Shown here one piece after another: positions 54,440 through 63,206 of a stretch of DNA of 64,000 bases (its first letter is position 1; each line of letters begins with the position of its first letter). The stretch covers positions 310,001 through 374,000 of the forward strand of contig JAGVMP010000011.1 of the NCBI GenBank assembly GCA_020053735.1, read 5' to 3'. Source of the stretch: Pseudomonadota bacterium (GTDB lineage: Bacteria > Pseudomonadota > Gammaproteobacteria > Burkholderiales > Methylophilaceae). Below the pieces are notes generated by a model. The model was given only the letters and a program-made list of their open reading frames with translations. It was not told the DNA's origin and did no database searches. The translations under genes and the position numbers were made by a program.

Positions 54440-54470
54440 AATTGAAATGGTTGCACCTTTAGCGCAACCA
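54440..54470 (-). terminator. Probable terminator between a PEP-CTERM gene and epsD
   Basis: Stem TGGTTGC / GCAACCA (54448-54454 with 54464-54470), loop of nine, followed on the minus strand by TTTCAATTTTTC. It lies about 55 bases past the PEP-CTERM stop and separates it from the epsD-E-F-G block. Confidence 0.6.
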
Positions 54471-54523
54471 GTAGCAACAACCAAAACGAATTTTGACTGC
54501 TACTAATTTAGTTACAGCGAGAG

Positions 54524-55249
54524 CTATTTCAAGTTGTTATGACGACGTGATGCCATCATGCCAAGTAAAAACAAACCAGCCGATAGTGAGCTCCATACAC
54601 CTGGTTCAGGTACTGCAGAAGTCACAAGCAAGCCAACACCAACTGCTTTTTTCTCAATAAATGCTTGTTCTGGGCCAGGGCCAGCTTCTGTATATGCGGT
54701 CAACAGGTTCTCTACAGTGATATTGACAATATTTGCATTACTCAACCAGCCTATTAGGCCAGATTTAGACGCCGTTGCATTTGTGATAGAAGCAGAGGCT
54801 TCCCAATCATGATTATTTCCATCAATAATATTTAATGGTGTTAGTGCGGAAACAATCAAAGAACTAGATGTATTAGTAGCTGCAAAGTTAGCACCATCGA
54901 AGGCTCTAAGTTGACCGTTAATACTGACGAAACTTTCAGCATCTCGCATTAGATAGTCACCAAATTCAGTTAAATCAATAGAACCGAATTTAAATCCATT
55001 TTTTGCGACTAACTGCATACCATTAATCGTAGAATTATTGGTCACAATACCTGCACCGTTGAGTGACTCTGCTTTAAAATTGTTAGGCGTAAAGAAAATA
55101 TTATTACCAGCTAAGCTTGGAGCACCAAACAGACCTAATTTAGCGTCGTCATAAACCAGGTCAAAATCTGTGCCATAAATAGTTTGTATGGCTGCAAAAG
55201 CAGGGCTGGCTACAAACAAACCCAGAAGAATAATCAAACTTTTTTTCAT
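54524..55249 (-). CDS. PEP-CTERM surface protein
   Basis: 241 residues. Signal peptide (ends SPAFAAI), a beta-rich body (TIYGTDFDLVYDDAKLGLFG) similar to small exosortase-dependent surface proteins found in exosortase loci, and a C-terminal VPEPGVWSSLSAGLFLLGMM then basic SRRHNNLK. It is a likely native substrate of the nearby exosortase. Being inside the locus suggests it is built into, or stabilises, the exopolysaccharide matrix; that role is inferred. Confidence 0.9.
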   Translation of the reverse strand: MKKSLIILLGLFVASPAFAAIQTIYGTDFDLVYDDAKLGLFGAPSLAGNNIFFTPNNFKAESLNGAGIVTNNSTINGMQLVAKNGFKFGSIDLTEFGDYLMRDAESFVSINGQLRAFDGANFAATNTSSSLIVSALTPLNIIDGNNHDWEASASITNATASKSGLIGWLSNANIVNITVENLLTAYTEAGPGPEQAFIEKKAVGVGLLVTSAVPEPGVWSSLSAGLFLLGMMASRRHNNLK

Positions 55250-55387
55250 CGTTTTGCCTTAAGAATCACAATTGTCAATCTAAATTTCTTAGTTTGCATT
55301 CTGATTTACTTACATGACAATGTATGGATAAAATATAGTCCGTTTGGATTATCATTTAACTAAAATTAGGTCACTTAATTGAATAAT

Positions 55388-56581
55388 TTAATAATCGTAT
55401 CTGAATGAAAAATTAATGGTATTAAATTCATAACCTTGATTATTAATACTTGAAGTGCGCTTTTCCCCAAGATACTGTAGCTGCACCAATGACTTAAGTG
55501 TAGGTGTGTAATTTAAAGATAGATTTGCAGTTCTTGATTCATCGCTTCGATCAAAAAAATCTGCGCTGCCCAAATAATCTCGCTCTTCATAACCAAAGCC
55601 TGTACGCAATGAGACTTTACTGGTAATGTTCCACGCGGGACCAATGTTAAAGCCAGTAGCTTGCACATATGTAGATACAATATCATCAATGGGGGCAATC
55701 TCCCTATATGCTGAGGCACTAAGGTTTAGCTTGCCAGACAATGCATGATTAATATCCCATCGCTGACTAAAGCCATCAAAATCCCGCTGGGGATTATCTT
55801 TGTATTCAATAGCAACTTGTGACAGACGTGCACTTAATCTGGTTTTAGGAGTTGGTAGCCAAGCAGCGGTTAACGAGAAAACTTCTTGCTCGCTCTCATC
55901 ACCAAAAAAGGATTGCACAAAACCAGTCCTATTAGGATAGCTTGATTGATTAACCCGATAAGAAACGCCTATCTGGGTTGCGAGTGTATTTTGAAAACGC
56001 AGACCTGTTTCAAAAATCTCATCTTTTCTATCTAACGAGACAAAATTAATCAGCTCATTCTCTGTATCTACCTTTTCACCTGATGCGTACAAAGTCCAGT
56101 CTGGGTGGTAATTCCAATTAATGCTTGCAAACTGACTAGCTGTTGTTCTGGTGTTTTTAATTGGAAGTCTGACTTCGTTAAAGCCGGCAAGTGCTTCGCG
56201 CTGGCTGGCTTTTAGCACTCCATACACGTCATTACCAAGCCGCCAATTCCATCCAAGACTATACGATTTGGCTGTATTATCTAGTTCATCAAAACGGTTA
56301 TAATTGCTTTCACCTACATTGGCTGACAGTATCAGCAATTGGCGACTCAATCTTAAATTGACTGTCGCGCCCAAATCTAAGCGCTTAATTAAATCTGATG
56401 TTGCAGACGAACCAAAGGTGGCTCTGGCTTGTTCGGGAGATGAAAATCGGTATACATTGTCATCATAACTAAGACTGGTGCTAATAGTTGGCTTTACATC
56501 AATAATGCCTTCTGCAAATATTGGGATGGGGAAGAACAGTAAACACCCAAAGGTGATATTTTTCATCGAACGTTCGAACAT
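55388..56581 (-). CDS. epsL: EpsL, exosortase-associated outer-membrane beta-barrel
   Basis: 397 residues from the ATG at 56581, which overlaps the CAAX-protease stop (TGATG). The signal peptide ends near IFAEG. The rest is alternating amphipathic strands typical of a barrel (SYDDNVYRF at the N-terminus, FSFRYDY at the C-terminus with a terminal aromatic). It matches the EpsL type proposed to help exopolysaccharide cross the outer membrane in exosortase B loci. A separate small terminator was not seen. Confidence 0.85.
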   Translation of the reverse strand: MFERSMKNITFGCLLFFPIPIFAEGIIDVKPTISTSLSYDDNVYRFSSPEQARATFGSSATSDLIKRLDLGATVNLRLSRQLLILSANVGESNYNRFDELDNTAKSYSLGWNWRLGNDVYGVLKASQREALAGFNEVRLPIKNTRTTASQFASINWNYHPDWTLYASGEKVDTENELINFVSLDRKDEIFETGLRFQNTLATQIGVSYRVNQSSYPNRTGFVQSFFGDESEQEVFSLTAAWLPTPKTRLSARLSQVAIEYKDNPQRDFDGFSQRWDINHALSGKLNLSASAYREIAPIDDIVSTYVQATGFNIGPAWNITSKVSLRTGFGYEERDYLGSADFFDRSDESRTANLSLNYTPTLKSLVQLQYLGEKRTSSINNQGYEFNTINFSFRYDY

Positions 56582-57279
56582 CACCAATACTGCCAATTAC
56601 CAGTCAACATCACCCAGACACCCAACACGCCATTGGTCACGGCATGTGCAAAAATAGGTACCCATAAATTTTTATAGGTTTTATACAACTGCCCATAAAC
56701 TAATCCAGCAAATAATCCCGCAAGCCATAGCTTATGCTCTAGCGCAAATAAACAAGCACTACCAATATATGCAAAGGTGGATATTGTCTCTGGATTAATA
56801 CTTAAAAAGTTTTGGCTATCGTATCTACGCATAATATAAGAGCGCCAAAACAGCTCTTCCATAACAGGCACAACAAGCGCCGCACCCATGATTCTGGTAG
56901 ATACCCAAAGCATTGCTTCAATATTGGATAGCCCCAATATAGGATTGATACCAACTGCATTGCCACCCAGAAGTAACCAATCAGGGAATGGGAAAATCCA
57001 AACAATAAACACGACTAAGCCAGCGACTGCCGCATACAAAAAATCTTGCAGAGGTGGCATTTTTGTGAGCTCTATATAACTGCGTAAGAAATAAATCAAC
57101 GCGGTAATCACGACCACTATTCTGAAAACATATAGCGATTTGCTGCTAACTCCCAGATGGCTAAATAATGGCGCAAAAATATCACCTAAAACCAAAAACA
57201 AAATGTAAATAGCAAATGGAACAACTCGTGGAAGCATTTGGTTTTTTTGCATGGCTTCACTCATTCGTAAAACATGCAT
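56581..57279 (-). CDS. CAAX-protease-related (CPBP) membrane protein of the exosortase locus
   Basis: 232 residues with six to seven membrane helices. CPBP metalloprotease motifs are present: EELFWRSYIMRR (EExxxR), FALEHKLWLAGLFAGLVYG (His) and PIFAHAVTNGVLGVWVM (HxxxN). A CAAX-protease-like protein of this type recurs in PEP-CTERM genomes. It might process a surface protein or immunity-like target; the substrate is unknown. Start may be ATG 57279 or the ATG five codons later. Confidence 0.85.
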   Translation of the reverse strand: MHVLRMSEAMQKNQMLPRVVPFAIYILFLVLGDIFAPLFSHLGVSSKSLYVFRIVVVITALIYFLRSYIELTKMPPLQDFLYAAVAGLVVFIVWIFPFPDWLLLGGNAVGINPILGLSNIEAMLWVSTRIMGAALVVPVMEELFWRSYIMRRYDSQNFLSINPETISTFAYIGSACLFALEHKLWLAGLFAGLVYGQLYKTYKNLWVPIFAHAVTNGVLGVWVMLTGNWQYW

Positions 57280-57361
57280 GTTACGGATAAATTATGACGG
57301 TAATATTTCTTTTATGACATTTGTAGTATGGCATATAGCCCTTTTGAGCTATGGCTTTAGA

Positions 57362-58057
57362 CTAGTACGCAGATTTGCGGTTAGAAAACTTTGCTTCATC
57401 TAGGCTATCTTGTTTTCCTTGCAATATATTTTCTAGTTCAACACGTTTCAACTGAAAAAAATTCTCTTTACGCATGACAGCCTCGTAGGCGCTTGGCTTG
57501 TCATAAAGCTTGATTAAATCCGTACCAAATTGATGCAATTTCGTGTTTTTTTCCGTGCACTCATTCACCGATTTAGTCGTTTCTGCTAAATTAGTTGATA
57601 ACGTTTTGCGCTGGTTATCATTAAACTTTAAATCAGCCAATGCTTGTTTGTGCTGAATATTCAAATCTGCCAAATTCTTTTGAGTGATTTCAAGTTCAGC
57701 CTGTGTTTGCTGTAGATTTGTTTCTAATGAGGTTTTATCAATCGTTAGTTTTTTAATTTCCCCATCTAAATTTTTATTTTTTTTCTCTGCTGCATTAAGC
57801 TTACTACTCACGCTAGCCAGCTCTACCTCATTAGCTTTAAGCTTATCTTCAAATACTTTTTTTTCTGTATCAAATTGCAATTGCATGTTGGCTTTCTCTG
57901 CCTCCATGTCTTGCTTCATTTTCTGCATCATTTGCTGTGCACGCTTTGCCGCCTTATCTTTTTTTTCTGCAGCATGGGCAATATTGGGCTGCATAAAGCC
58001 TATAGCAAAGGCTAACCCTAACAAAAACAAAACTTTGAAATGTAAAGTATATTTCAT
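57362..58057 (-). CDS. Periplasmic coiled-coil protein
   Basis: 231 residues. Signal peptide (ends IAHAAE), then an almost continuous coiled coil from ~35 to ~170 (KMKQDMEAEKANMQLQFDTE, SSKLNAAEKKNKNLDGEIKK, LADLNIQHKQALADLKF). The last ~60 residues are helical with a Cys in VNECTEKN. It is the last gene of the TonB-type operon, 12 bases after the porin gene. It could be a periplasmic spacer or adaptor for the porin; no family was recognised. Confidence 0.83.
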   Translation of the reverse strand: MKYTLHFKVLFLLGLAFAIGFMQPNIAHAAEKKDKAAKRAQQMMQKMKQDMEAEKANMQLQFDTEKKVFEDKLKANEVELASVSSKLNAAEKKNKNLDGEIKKLTIDKTSLETNLQQTQAELEITQKNLADLNIQHKQALADLKFNDNQRKTLSTNLAETTKSVNECTEKNTKLHQFGTDLIKLYDKPSAYEAVMRKENFFQLKRVELENILQGKQDSLDEAKFSNRKSAY

Positions 58058-58069
58058 TGTGTGTCTCGA

Positions 58070-59710
58070 TTAAAATTTAGCAATGAAGTCAAGCAACAAT
58101 ACATCTATACCTAAGTTACCAGGCCCGCTGATGTTATCTGCACTAAAATAACGTGCACTTATCCAAGCATTTTTGTCAACTGCATAGTTAGCACCCAACA
58201 ACCAACCTTTTGCATCTGTGCCGCCTAGGTGAAAATCAGAATCTGTAAACGCATCTAACACTGCATCGGCCTCCAAGCGTTTATAGCCTAAAGAAATCTG
58301 CCAATCTTTTGGTTTAATTTCAACCGATGGCCCACCATTAAAACTATTGCTACCAACATCTAAACGCACTTGGTAACCGTCGGTTTCTTCGTCCATTTGC
58401 CGTCCAGTGCGTCTAAAGATTTCATCTGCATCGTAACCAATATTTTTAACATAGTCTGCGGTTAAGGTGACATGCGTAGGATCGAAAGTCATTAAGTTAA
58501 TTTGGCCGGTTAAATTCAACTGCTCGAATTGAGAGGCTAATGCAATAGTGTTGACTGAGCTTGGTGTGCCCGCATTATTTAGCGTATTGATATCGAAAGT
58601 ATTATTACCTTTTTGTCTAAATGCTGGCACAGTTCCGTTTACGCTTGTAAACCCAGTTGGGTTAGATTGGCCTTCTACATTATTGTAATCGTAGTAAGCC
58701 AAAGCTAAGCGCACAGTAGATTTATTTTCTGATCTCCACTGAATACCTGTCTGCAATGCATATAACCATTTATCTTCCGCATCGTTAGTGTCTGACGACT
58801 CAATCTCTTCAATTGGGAAAGCACCCACGGTGGTGAATGATGACCAGCTATCGTTAAATTTTGGCATAAATGTGGCGGCAATACCATCAAACGCTAAATC
58901 AGGATCCCACACTAAATCGGAGCTGAAAAATGGATTTGCAAATCGCCCACCATTTACAGTCAACCAGTTATATGGTTTTGCTTTTAAAAATGCACGATCT
59001 AAGCCAACGGTGTATTTGCCTTTGCCCACTTCCTCGGTCTGATTTGGGCTAACTGGGTCAGTTAGCAAGCCAGTAGTTAAGCGTAATCCGCCACTTAACC
59101 AATCAGCCACCTCAACATCTGCACCTAATCTTGCACGCAAACGTAAACGATCGCGGTCTTCTGTCGTATTTTTAATATTTGCGAAGCGGTTCACATTGTT
59201 CACTACTGCAACAGGCGCGTTATTACTTGCAAAAGCATCATTTTGATAACGTAGCCGTATATCACCATTAAATGCGATTCTATCAATCCAACTTGGTAGC
59301 CCTAAGCGAGTACCTGCTTTATAGTTAAGCTTAGCCATGACATCTTTTTTAACTTCTTCTTGTATTTCTTTTTTTACATGGTCAGGCACATACTGCACGC
59401 GCACCGACTTCTGGTCTTGCACAGCTGCCACATCAGATGTAGCAGCTTCTGTTGCTTCTTTGGCTCTTGCTTGTTTTACTTGCTTAGCCGCATCTTCTGT
59501 GGCTTTTTTTACCAACCCATCGGCTTTATCTTTATTTAATACGCCTTCTTGCACCAGTAAATCAATCAAATTGGTCGTGGTGGCCTTTAGCTGCTCAAGC
59601 GATTCCCGCTCATCCGCTTGCGCCAGTGTAGCCGAGCTAGTTAGACCAATGAACATTGACGAAACAAAAGCTGCTTTAGCTTTACTATTTAATAACCTGT
59701 TATTCAACAT
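58070..59710 (-). CDS. Putative outer-membrane porin with N-terminal coiled-coil segment
   Basis: 546 residues from the ATG at 59710 (AGGAAA eight bases upstream); an upstream start at 59770 would spoil the signal peptide (SSMFIGLTSSATLAQAD). Residues ~35-130 are helical and Lys/Ala/Glu-rich (LVQEGVLNKDKADGLVKKA), then a putative-porin barrel (IAFNGDIRLRYQNDAF, RLRLRARLGADVEVADWLSG, ending LLLDFIAKF with a terminal Phe). No TonB plug domain is visible. Its place directly after ExbB-ExbD-ExbD-TonB suggests it is served by, or held to, that complex. Confidence 0.87.
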   Translation of the reverse strand: MLNNRLLNSKAKAAFVSSMFIGLTSSATLAQADERESLEQLKATTTNLIDLLVQEGVLNKDKADGLVKKATEDAAKQVKQARAKEATEAATSDVAAVQDQKSVRVQYVPDHVKKEIQEEVKKDVMAKLNYKAGTRLGLPSWIDRIAFNGDIRLRYQNDAFASNNAPVAVVNNVNRFANIKNTTEDRDRLRLRARLGADVEVADWLSGGLRLTTGLLTDPVSPNQTEEVGKGKYTVGLDRAFLKAKPYNWLTVNGGRFANPFFSSDLVWDPDLAFDGIAATFMPKFNDSWSSFTTVGAFPIEEIESSDTNDAEDKWLYALQTGIQWRSENKSTVRLALAYYDYNNVEGQSNPTGFTSVNGTVPAFRQKGNNTFDINTLNNAGTPSSVNTIALASQFEQLNLTGQINLMTFDPTHVTLTADYVKNIGYDADEIFRRTGRQMDEETDGYQVRLDVGSNSFNGGPSVEIKPKDWQISLGYKRLEADAVLDAFTDSDFHLGGTDAKGWLLGANYAVDKNAWISARYFSADNISGPGNLGIDVLLLDFIAKF

Positions 59711-59802
59711 AGCACTTTCCTCTATTTTTTGGCCTTTAATTTCTTTAGCCTCTAAATTATTCCATCTCAAAATTCTTCAGCCTAAAAACGCTTCATTTTA
59801 AT

Positions 59803-60522
59803 TTAGCCCATTTTGCGGGCGGTAATACGCAACCTAATAGGTTGCGGCATGCCCTCTGGCGGCGCATCGCGCATCGCGGGCATATTGTCTAATGCGGCTT
59901 TCACACCCTGCTGTATTGCAGGTTCTGTTTCCGAACCAGACCACTCCAGCCTTTCTATATCGCCGTTCGGTTTCAGCCAAACACTCACAATTAATTTGTA
60001 TTGGCTTTCTTTTAACTTACTATCTTTTTCTAGTGCATCTTGAATCTGATTTTTCAATATGCCTGCGTACCAGTTAAACTTGGCGCCGCCGTCAGAGCCA
60101 ATGGTTTTAACATCACCACCTTTGTAATCGTTGCTTACTGCCCCCGCGGCAAAAGCACTAGGCCCATCACCAGCGGGCCCCTCCATTTTTAGCTGCTCAG
60201 CTGGCGGCGTTTCTGCAGGCTTAGGTTGCTCAACCTTAATCTCTTTTGGTGCATCAGGTTTCGGCTGTTCTTTTGGTGGCTCTTTAGGCGGCGGCGGTGG
60301 CGGTGGCGGAGGGGTATCAGGAATCAGCTTAATGGTCGTTACCTGTTTTTTCTGTTGAGCACCACCAGACATTAAACTTTGAATACCGTAGCCAATACCT
60401 CCCAATATAGCCAGCACAACTAAGCCGATTAAAATGCGCTTTAGCCAAGCAGTCAGCGATGATTCTTGACTCTCATCGTCATCAAAGCTTGGCTCTTGAT
60501 TTGAATTTAAAGCAGCCTGCAC
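59803..60522 (-). CDS. TonB-family energy transducer (second TonB)
   Basis: 239 residues. A ~30-residue cytoplasmic lead, one membrane helix (ILIGLVVLAILGGIGYGI), a Pro/Lys/Glu spacer (PPPPPPPPP then KEPPKEQPKP), and a TonB C-terminal domain (WYAGILKNQIQDALEKD, VSVWLKPNGDIERLEWSG, PIRLRITARKMG). It is distinct from the first TonB (5657-6415). It follows two exbD genes with a one-base gap, so it is a dedicated transducer for this operon. Confidence 0.9.
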   Translation of the reverse strand: MQAALNSNQEPSFDDDESQESSLTAWLKRILIGLVVLAILGGIGYGIQSLMSGGAQQKKQVTTIKLIPDTPPPPPPPPPKEPPKEQPKPDAPKEIKVEQPKPAETPPAEQLKMEGPAGDGPSAFAAGAVSNDYKGGDVKTIGSDGGAKFNWYAGILKNQIQDALEKDSKLKESQYKLIVSVWLKPNGDIERLEWSGSETEPAIQQGVKAALDNMPAMRDAPPEGMPQPIRLRITARKMG

Positions 60523-60523
60523 T

Positions 60524-60928
60524 TTAGGTCCCTATGCGCCCAGTCACCAAGCCCACATTCTCTATTTGCAACTTATTCACCAAATCAATCACACCAATGA
60601 TGCCCGCATAAGGCGCCTTAGCATCACCCTTAATCATCACCGAAAATTTAGGGTCTTGTGCTTTTGCACTATTCAGCTGGCTTTCTAACTCAGACATGCT
60701 CACCCCAGCGCCATTAATGGTCACGCCACCCGTTTGTTGTACTTGCACGATTTTAATATCGTGTTTTTCGGTACTTGGTTTACTAGATGGCTTAGGCAAG
60801 TTCATTGTTAAACCCTGCACCCCTGCAGTGGTCATCAAAATAAAAATCACCAACAACACATAGGCCAAATCCAACATTGGCGTAATGTTAATGGTGTCGT
60901 AAGGCTGTGCGTCGTTTTGTACCTGCAT
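60524..60928 (-). CDS. exbD: ExbD/TolR-family protein (second copy)
   Basis: 134 residues. One membrane helix with the essential Asp in NITPMLDLAYVLLVIFILMT (the proton-carrying aspartate), then a periplasmic domain ending in VTGRIGT. Paralogue of the adjacent ExbD; both share the ITPMLDLAYVLLVIFI block, so they may form a heterodimer. Confidence 0.93.
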   Translation of the reverse strand: MQVQNDAQPYDTINITPMLDLAYVLLVIFILMTTAGVQGLTMNLPKPSSKPSTEKHDIKIVQVQQTGGVTINGAGVSMSELESQLNSAKAQDPKFSVMIKGDAKAPYAGIIGVIDLVNKLQIENVGLVTGRIGT

Positions 60929-60936
60929 ATTTACCC

Positions 60937-61350
60937 TTACAATTCAGCTACTTTTTTGGTAACTAGCCCGACTTCAGTAATATCCAGTTTCTTACATATC
61001 TCCAATACTTCGGATACCTTTTCATAATGTGCTGCTGCGTCACCTTTCAGCACGACTGGCAAATCTGGATTGCCGCTCTTAAATTCACTTAAACGTTGTT
61101 CCAACATCGCCATATCTACTGGGTAAGCGTCTAAATACACACTGCCATCACTGGTAATCGTTATTGCTCGCGTTTGCGGTTTTGCTAGGCTGCCAGAGTT
61201 AATCGTTTGTGGCATATCCACCTTAACGCCCTGCACCGATGCAGTGGTCATAATGATAAAAATCACCAATAACACATACGCCAAATCCAACATCGGCGTG
61301 ATGTTAATCTCATCGTATAGCTGGTTCTCTTCTTTGATGCCCTCTGACAT
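60937..61350 (-). CDS. exbD: ExbD/TolR-family protein (first copy)
   Basis: 137 residues. Short cytoplasmic lead, one membrane helix with the conserved Asp in ITPMLDLAYVLLVIFIIMT, and a periplasmic domain (VYLDAYPVDMAMLEQRLSEF, VVLKGDAAAHYEKVSEVLEI). Lies four bases after the ExbB fusion gene. Partner of the ExbB channel in converting proton flow to motion of TonB. Confidence 0.93.
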   Translation of the reverse strand: MSEGIKEENQLYDEINITPMLDLAYVLLVIFIIMTTASVQGVKVDMPQTINSGSLAKPQTRAITITSDGSVYLDAYPVDMAMLEQRLSEFKSGNPDLPVVLKGDAAAHYEKVSEVLEICKKLDITEVGLVTKKVAEL

Positions 61351-61353
61351 TGC

Positions 61354-63069
61354 TTATTCTTTGCCAAACAATTCGGCAGAACGCGTCACAAACTCATCCA
61401 CAAAAATCTGCATGGCAATGGTGATATTTTTAATGCGGCTGGCTAAATAGTTGTAGCCAAACAAGGCAGGAATCGCCACTGCCAAACCAGCAACTGTTGC
61501 TAGCAAAGCAGCTGCAATACCAGGCGCAATCGCGTTCACGTTAACATCCCCCGCTGCTGCAATCGCAGCAAAGGTAATCATTACGCCCACCACAGTGCCC
61601 AACAAACCTAAGAAAGGACCTCCTGAAATCGCAATCGTCAGCAGCACCATGCCAGCATTCTGGCGTTGCGTTTCCCGCACCAAGTCAGCATCAATTGCTG
61701 CCTTAATCGCATCCATTGAAGCGCCACTCAGTGACAGTTTTTCGCCCTCGTGTTGACGTTTTTTAATCTCGCGTAAACCCGCTTGATATAACTTAAATAA
61801 ATTGGAATGTGGATATTTACCGCCTTTGTCTAGCTCTAACAAATCGTTGGCATTGGATTTTTGAAAGCGGGTTAAAAACCTTTTATTGTCCTTATCAGTG
61901 CGCGATACCAACATCGCCTTGGTCCACATCACCCACACGCTAATCGCAAACATCACGGCTAAAATACCAATCACAATCTCGGCATCAAGCGTTAAGCTAT
62001 CAATCAAAATACCTAAGTAATTTGGTTCGCCTTCTTCTTCAGCTTCACCACCTTCCCCTTCGGCAATTTTCAGCAAGGTGCTATCTACCCCTTGGCTGCT
62101 GACAAGCAATTTAATGAAATCTGCACTGCGCGCTACATTAGCAATTTCAAGTTCGTCCAGTTCGCCAGTGAATCCCTCACCAATCTTGACATCAGTTTCA
62201 GCATCAACGCCTGGCGCTTCACCTGTGCCTACTTGTACACCATCTACAAAAATGCTCGCTCTGCCACCCTCTAAAGTAAAGGACACATGCTGCCAAGTGG
62301 CAGCCTTAATATCGCCGCCAGCGATATTGCTGGTACCCACGGTCAAGCTTAATTTTTGATCATCAATCCTTAAACTCACTGATTCATTTTGGCTATATAA
62401 AACTGCAGTTTGAGGTAGGCTTGCAGGCTTAATCCAAGCTGACCATGTGTAGCCTGTACCTGCTGTATGCTTAAGTGCTGGATTGACAGGGATAACGAAA
62501 GGTTTGCCAGCAAATACTGCAGCTTCACCCAACAATCCGGCTTTTTGTGAGGTTATTTCTCCGCCCGCTTCTAACTCTGTGGCCGAGCTATCTTGAAACA
62601 AAGATTTCTCTGAGAAATGAAAAACTGCCACTGTGTTAGCATTTACAACTGCCTGTGAATTACTTGTAGATGGTACATTCTCGTTACCTGAATATATCCA
62701 AAAATGCGCTTCCTTGTCAGCTGCATCTATTTTTGGCAGCTGCACCCATATCACGGCAAGCTCATTAACTGCATCAAACTTTTCCACATAAAATTTGAGT
62801 TCAGTTTTATCGTCTTGTGCAATAAATCGTAGGTCCGAACCATCGACATTGACGCTAGTAAAATCAAAGTTGCCAGAGTGCAAACGTACTACTACGGATG
62901 GTTGCAAAACTGGCTGTGCAATACCCGTGGCATTAACACTAATTTTTTGGCGATTTGGCCAATCAGCATTCCACTCAGCATGTGAATGTGATGAGATTAG
63001 GCACAATAGACTTGTAACCCAGAGCAAAAAATTACTTTTAAGGCTGGCTTGAAATTGAGTATTTGACAT
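61354..63069 (-). CDS. ExbB/TolQ proton channel fused to a secreted DUF2341/LamG-like N-terminal region
   Basis: 571 residues. A signal peptide (LLWVTSLLCLISSHSHAE) is followed by a DUF2341-like domain (~35-155; WPNRQKISVNATGIAQPV, AHFWIYSGNENVPS), a LamG/concanavalin-like domain (~160-320; AVFHFSEKSLFQDSSATELE, GYTWSAWIKPASLPQTAVLY, ATWQHVSFTLEGGRASIFVD), an acidic linker (EGEGGEAEEEGEP), a membrane helix (~358-385), and a MotA/TolQ/ExbB domain (TIAISGGPFLGLLGTVVGVM, ALLATVAGLAVAIPALFGYN). It should place a carbohydrate-binding-like head in the periplasm on a proton channel. First gene of the operon. Confidence 0.9.
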   Translation of the reverse strand: MSNTQFQASLKSNFLLWVTSLLCLISSHSHAEWNADWPNRQKISVNATGIAQPVLQPSVVVRLHSGNFDFTSVNVDGSDLRFIAQDDKTELKFYVEKFDAVNELAVIWVQLPKIDAADKEAHFWIYSGNENVPSTSNSQAVVNANTVAVFHFSEKSLFQDSSATELEAGGEITSQKAGLLGEAAVFAGKPFVIPVNPALKHTAGTGYTWSAWIKPASLPQTAVLYSQNESVSLRIDDQKLSLTVGTSNIAGGDIKAATWQHVSFTLEGGRASIFVDGVQVGTGEAPGVDAETDVKIGEGFTGELDELEIANVARSADFIKLLVSSQGVDSTLLKIAEGEGGEAEEEGEPNYLGILIDSLTLDAEIVIGILAVMFAISVWVMWTKAMLVSRTDKDNKRFLTRFQKSNANDLLELDKGGKYPHSNLFKLYQAGLREIKKRQHEGEKLSLSGASMDAIKAAIDADLVRETQRQNAGMVLLTIAISGGPFLGLLGTVVGVMITFAAIAAAGDVNVNAIAPGIAAALLATVAGLAVAIPALFGYNYLASRIKNITIAMQIFVDEFVTRSAELFGKE

Positions 63070-63151
63070 CGAAAAAACTTATTAAAATTGATCATGTGAT
63101 TTTAATAAAACTATATTTCAGCGAGGTTAAATCTAAATGACAAGTAAAATA

Positions 63152-63183
63152 AAACGCCTAGTCCTATCTCGGCCTAGGCGTTT
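63152..63183 (-). terminator. Terminator after the large adhesin gene
   Basis: Stem AAACGCCTAG / CTAGGCGTTT (63152-63161 with 63174-63183), 12-base loop. It lies 24 bases after the adhesin stop; A- and T-runs flank the stem, so it may work in both directions. Confidence 0.8.
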
Positions 63184-63206
63184 AAAAACACGGCTTTCAT
63201 GGCTAG

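Noticed and set aside
60280-60315. GGC/GGT-rich tract that looks like a microsatellite
   Set aside because: On the coding strand it encodes the proline run of the second TonB; it is normal for that spacer.
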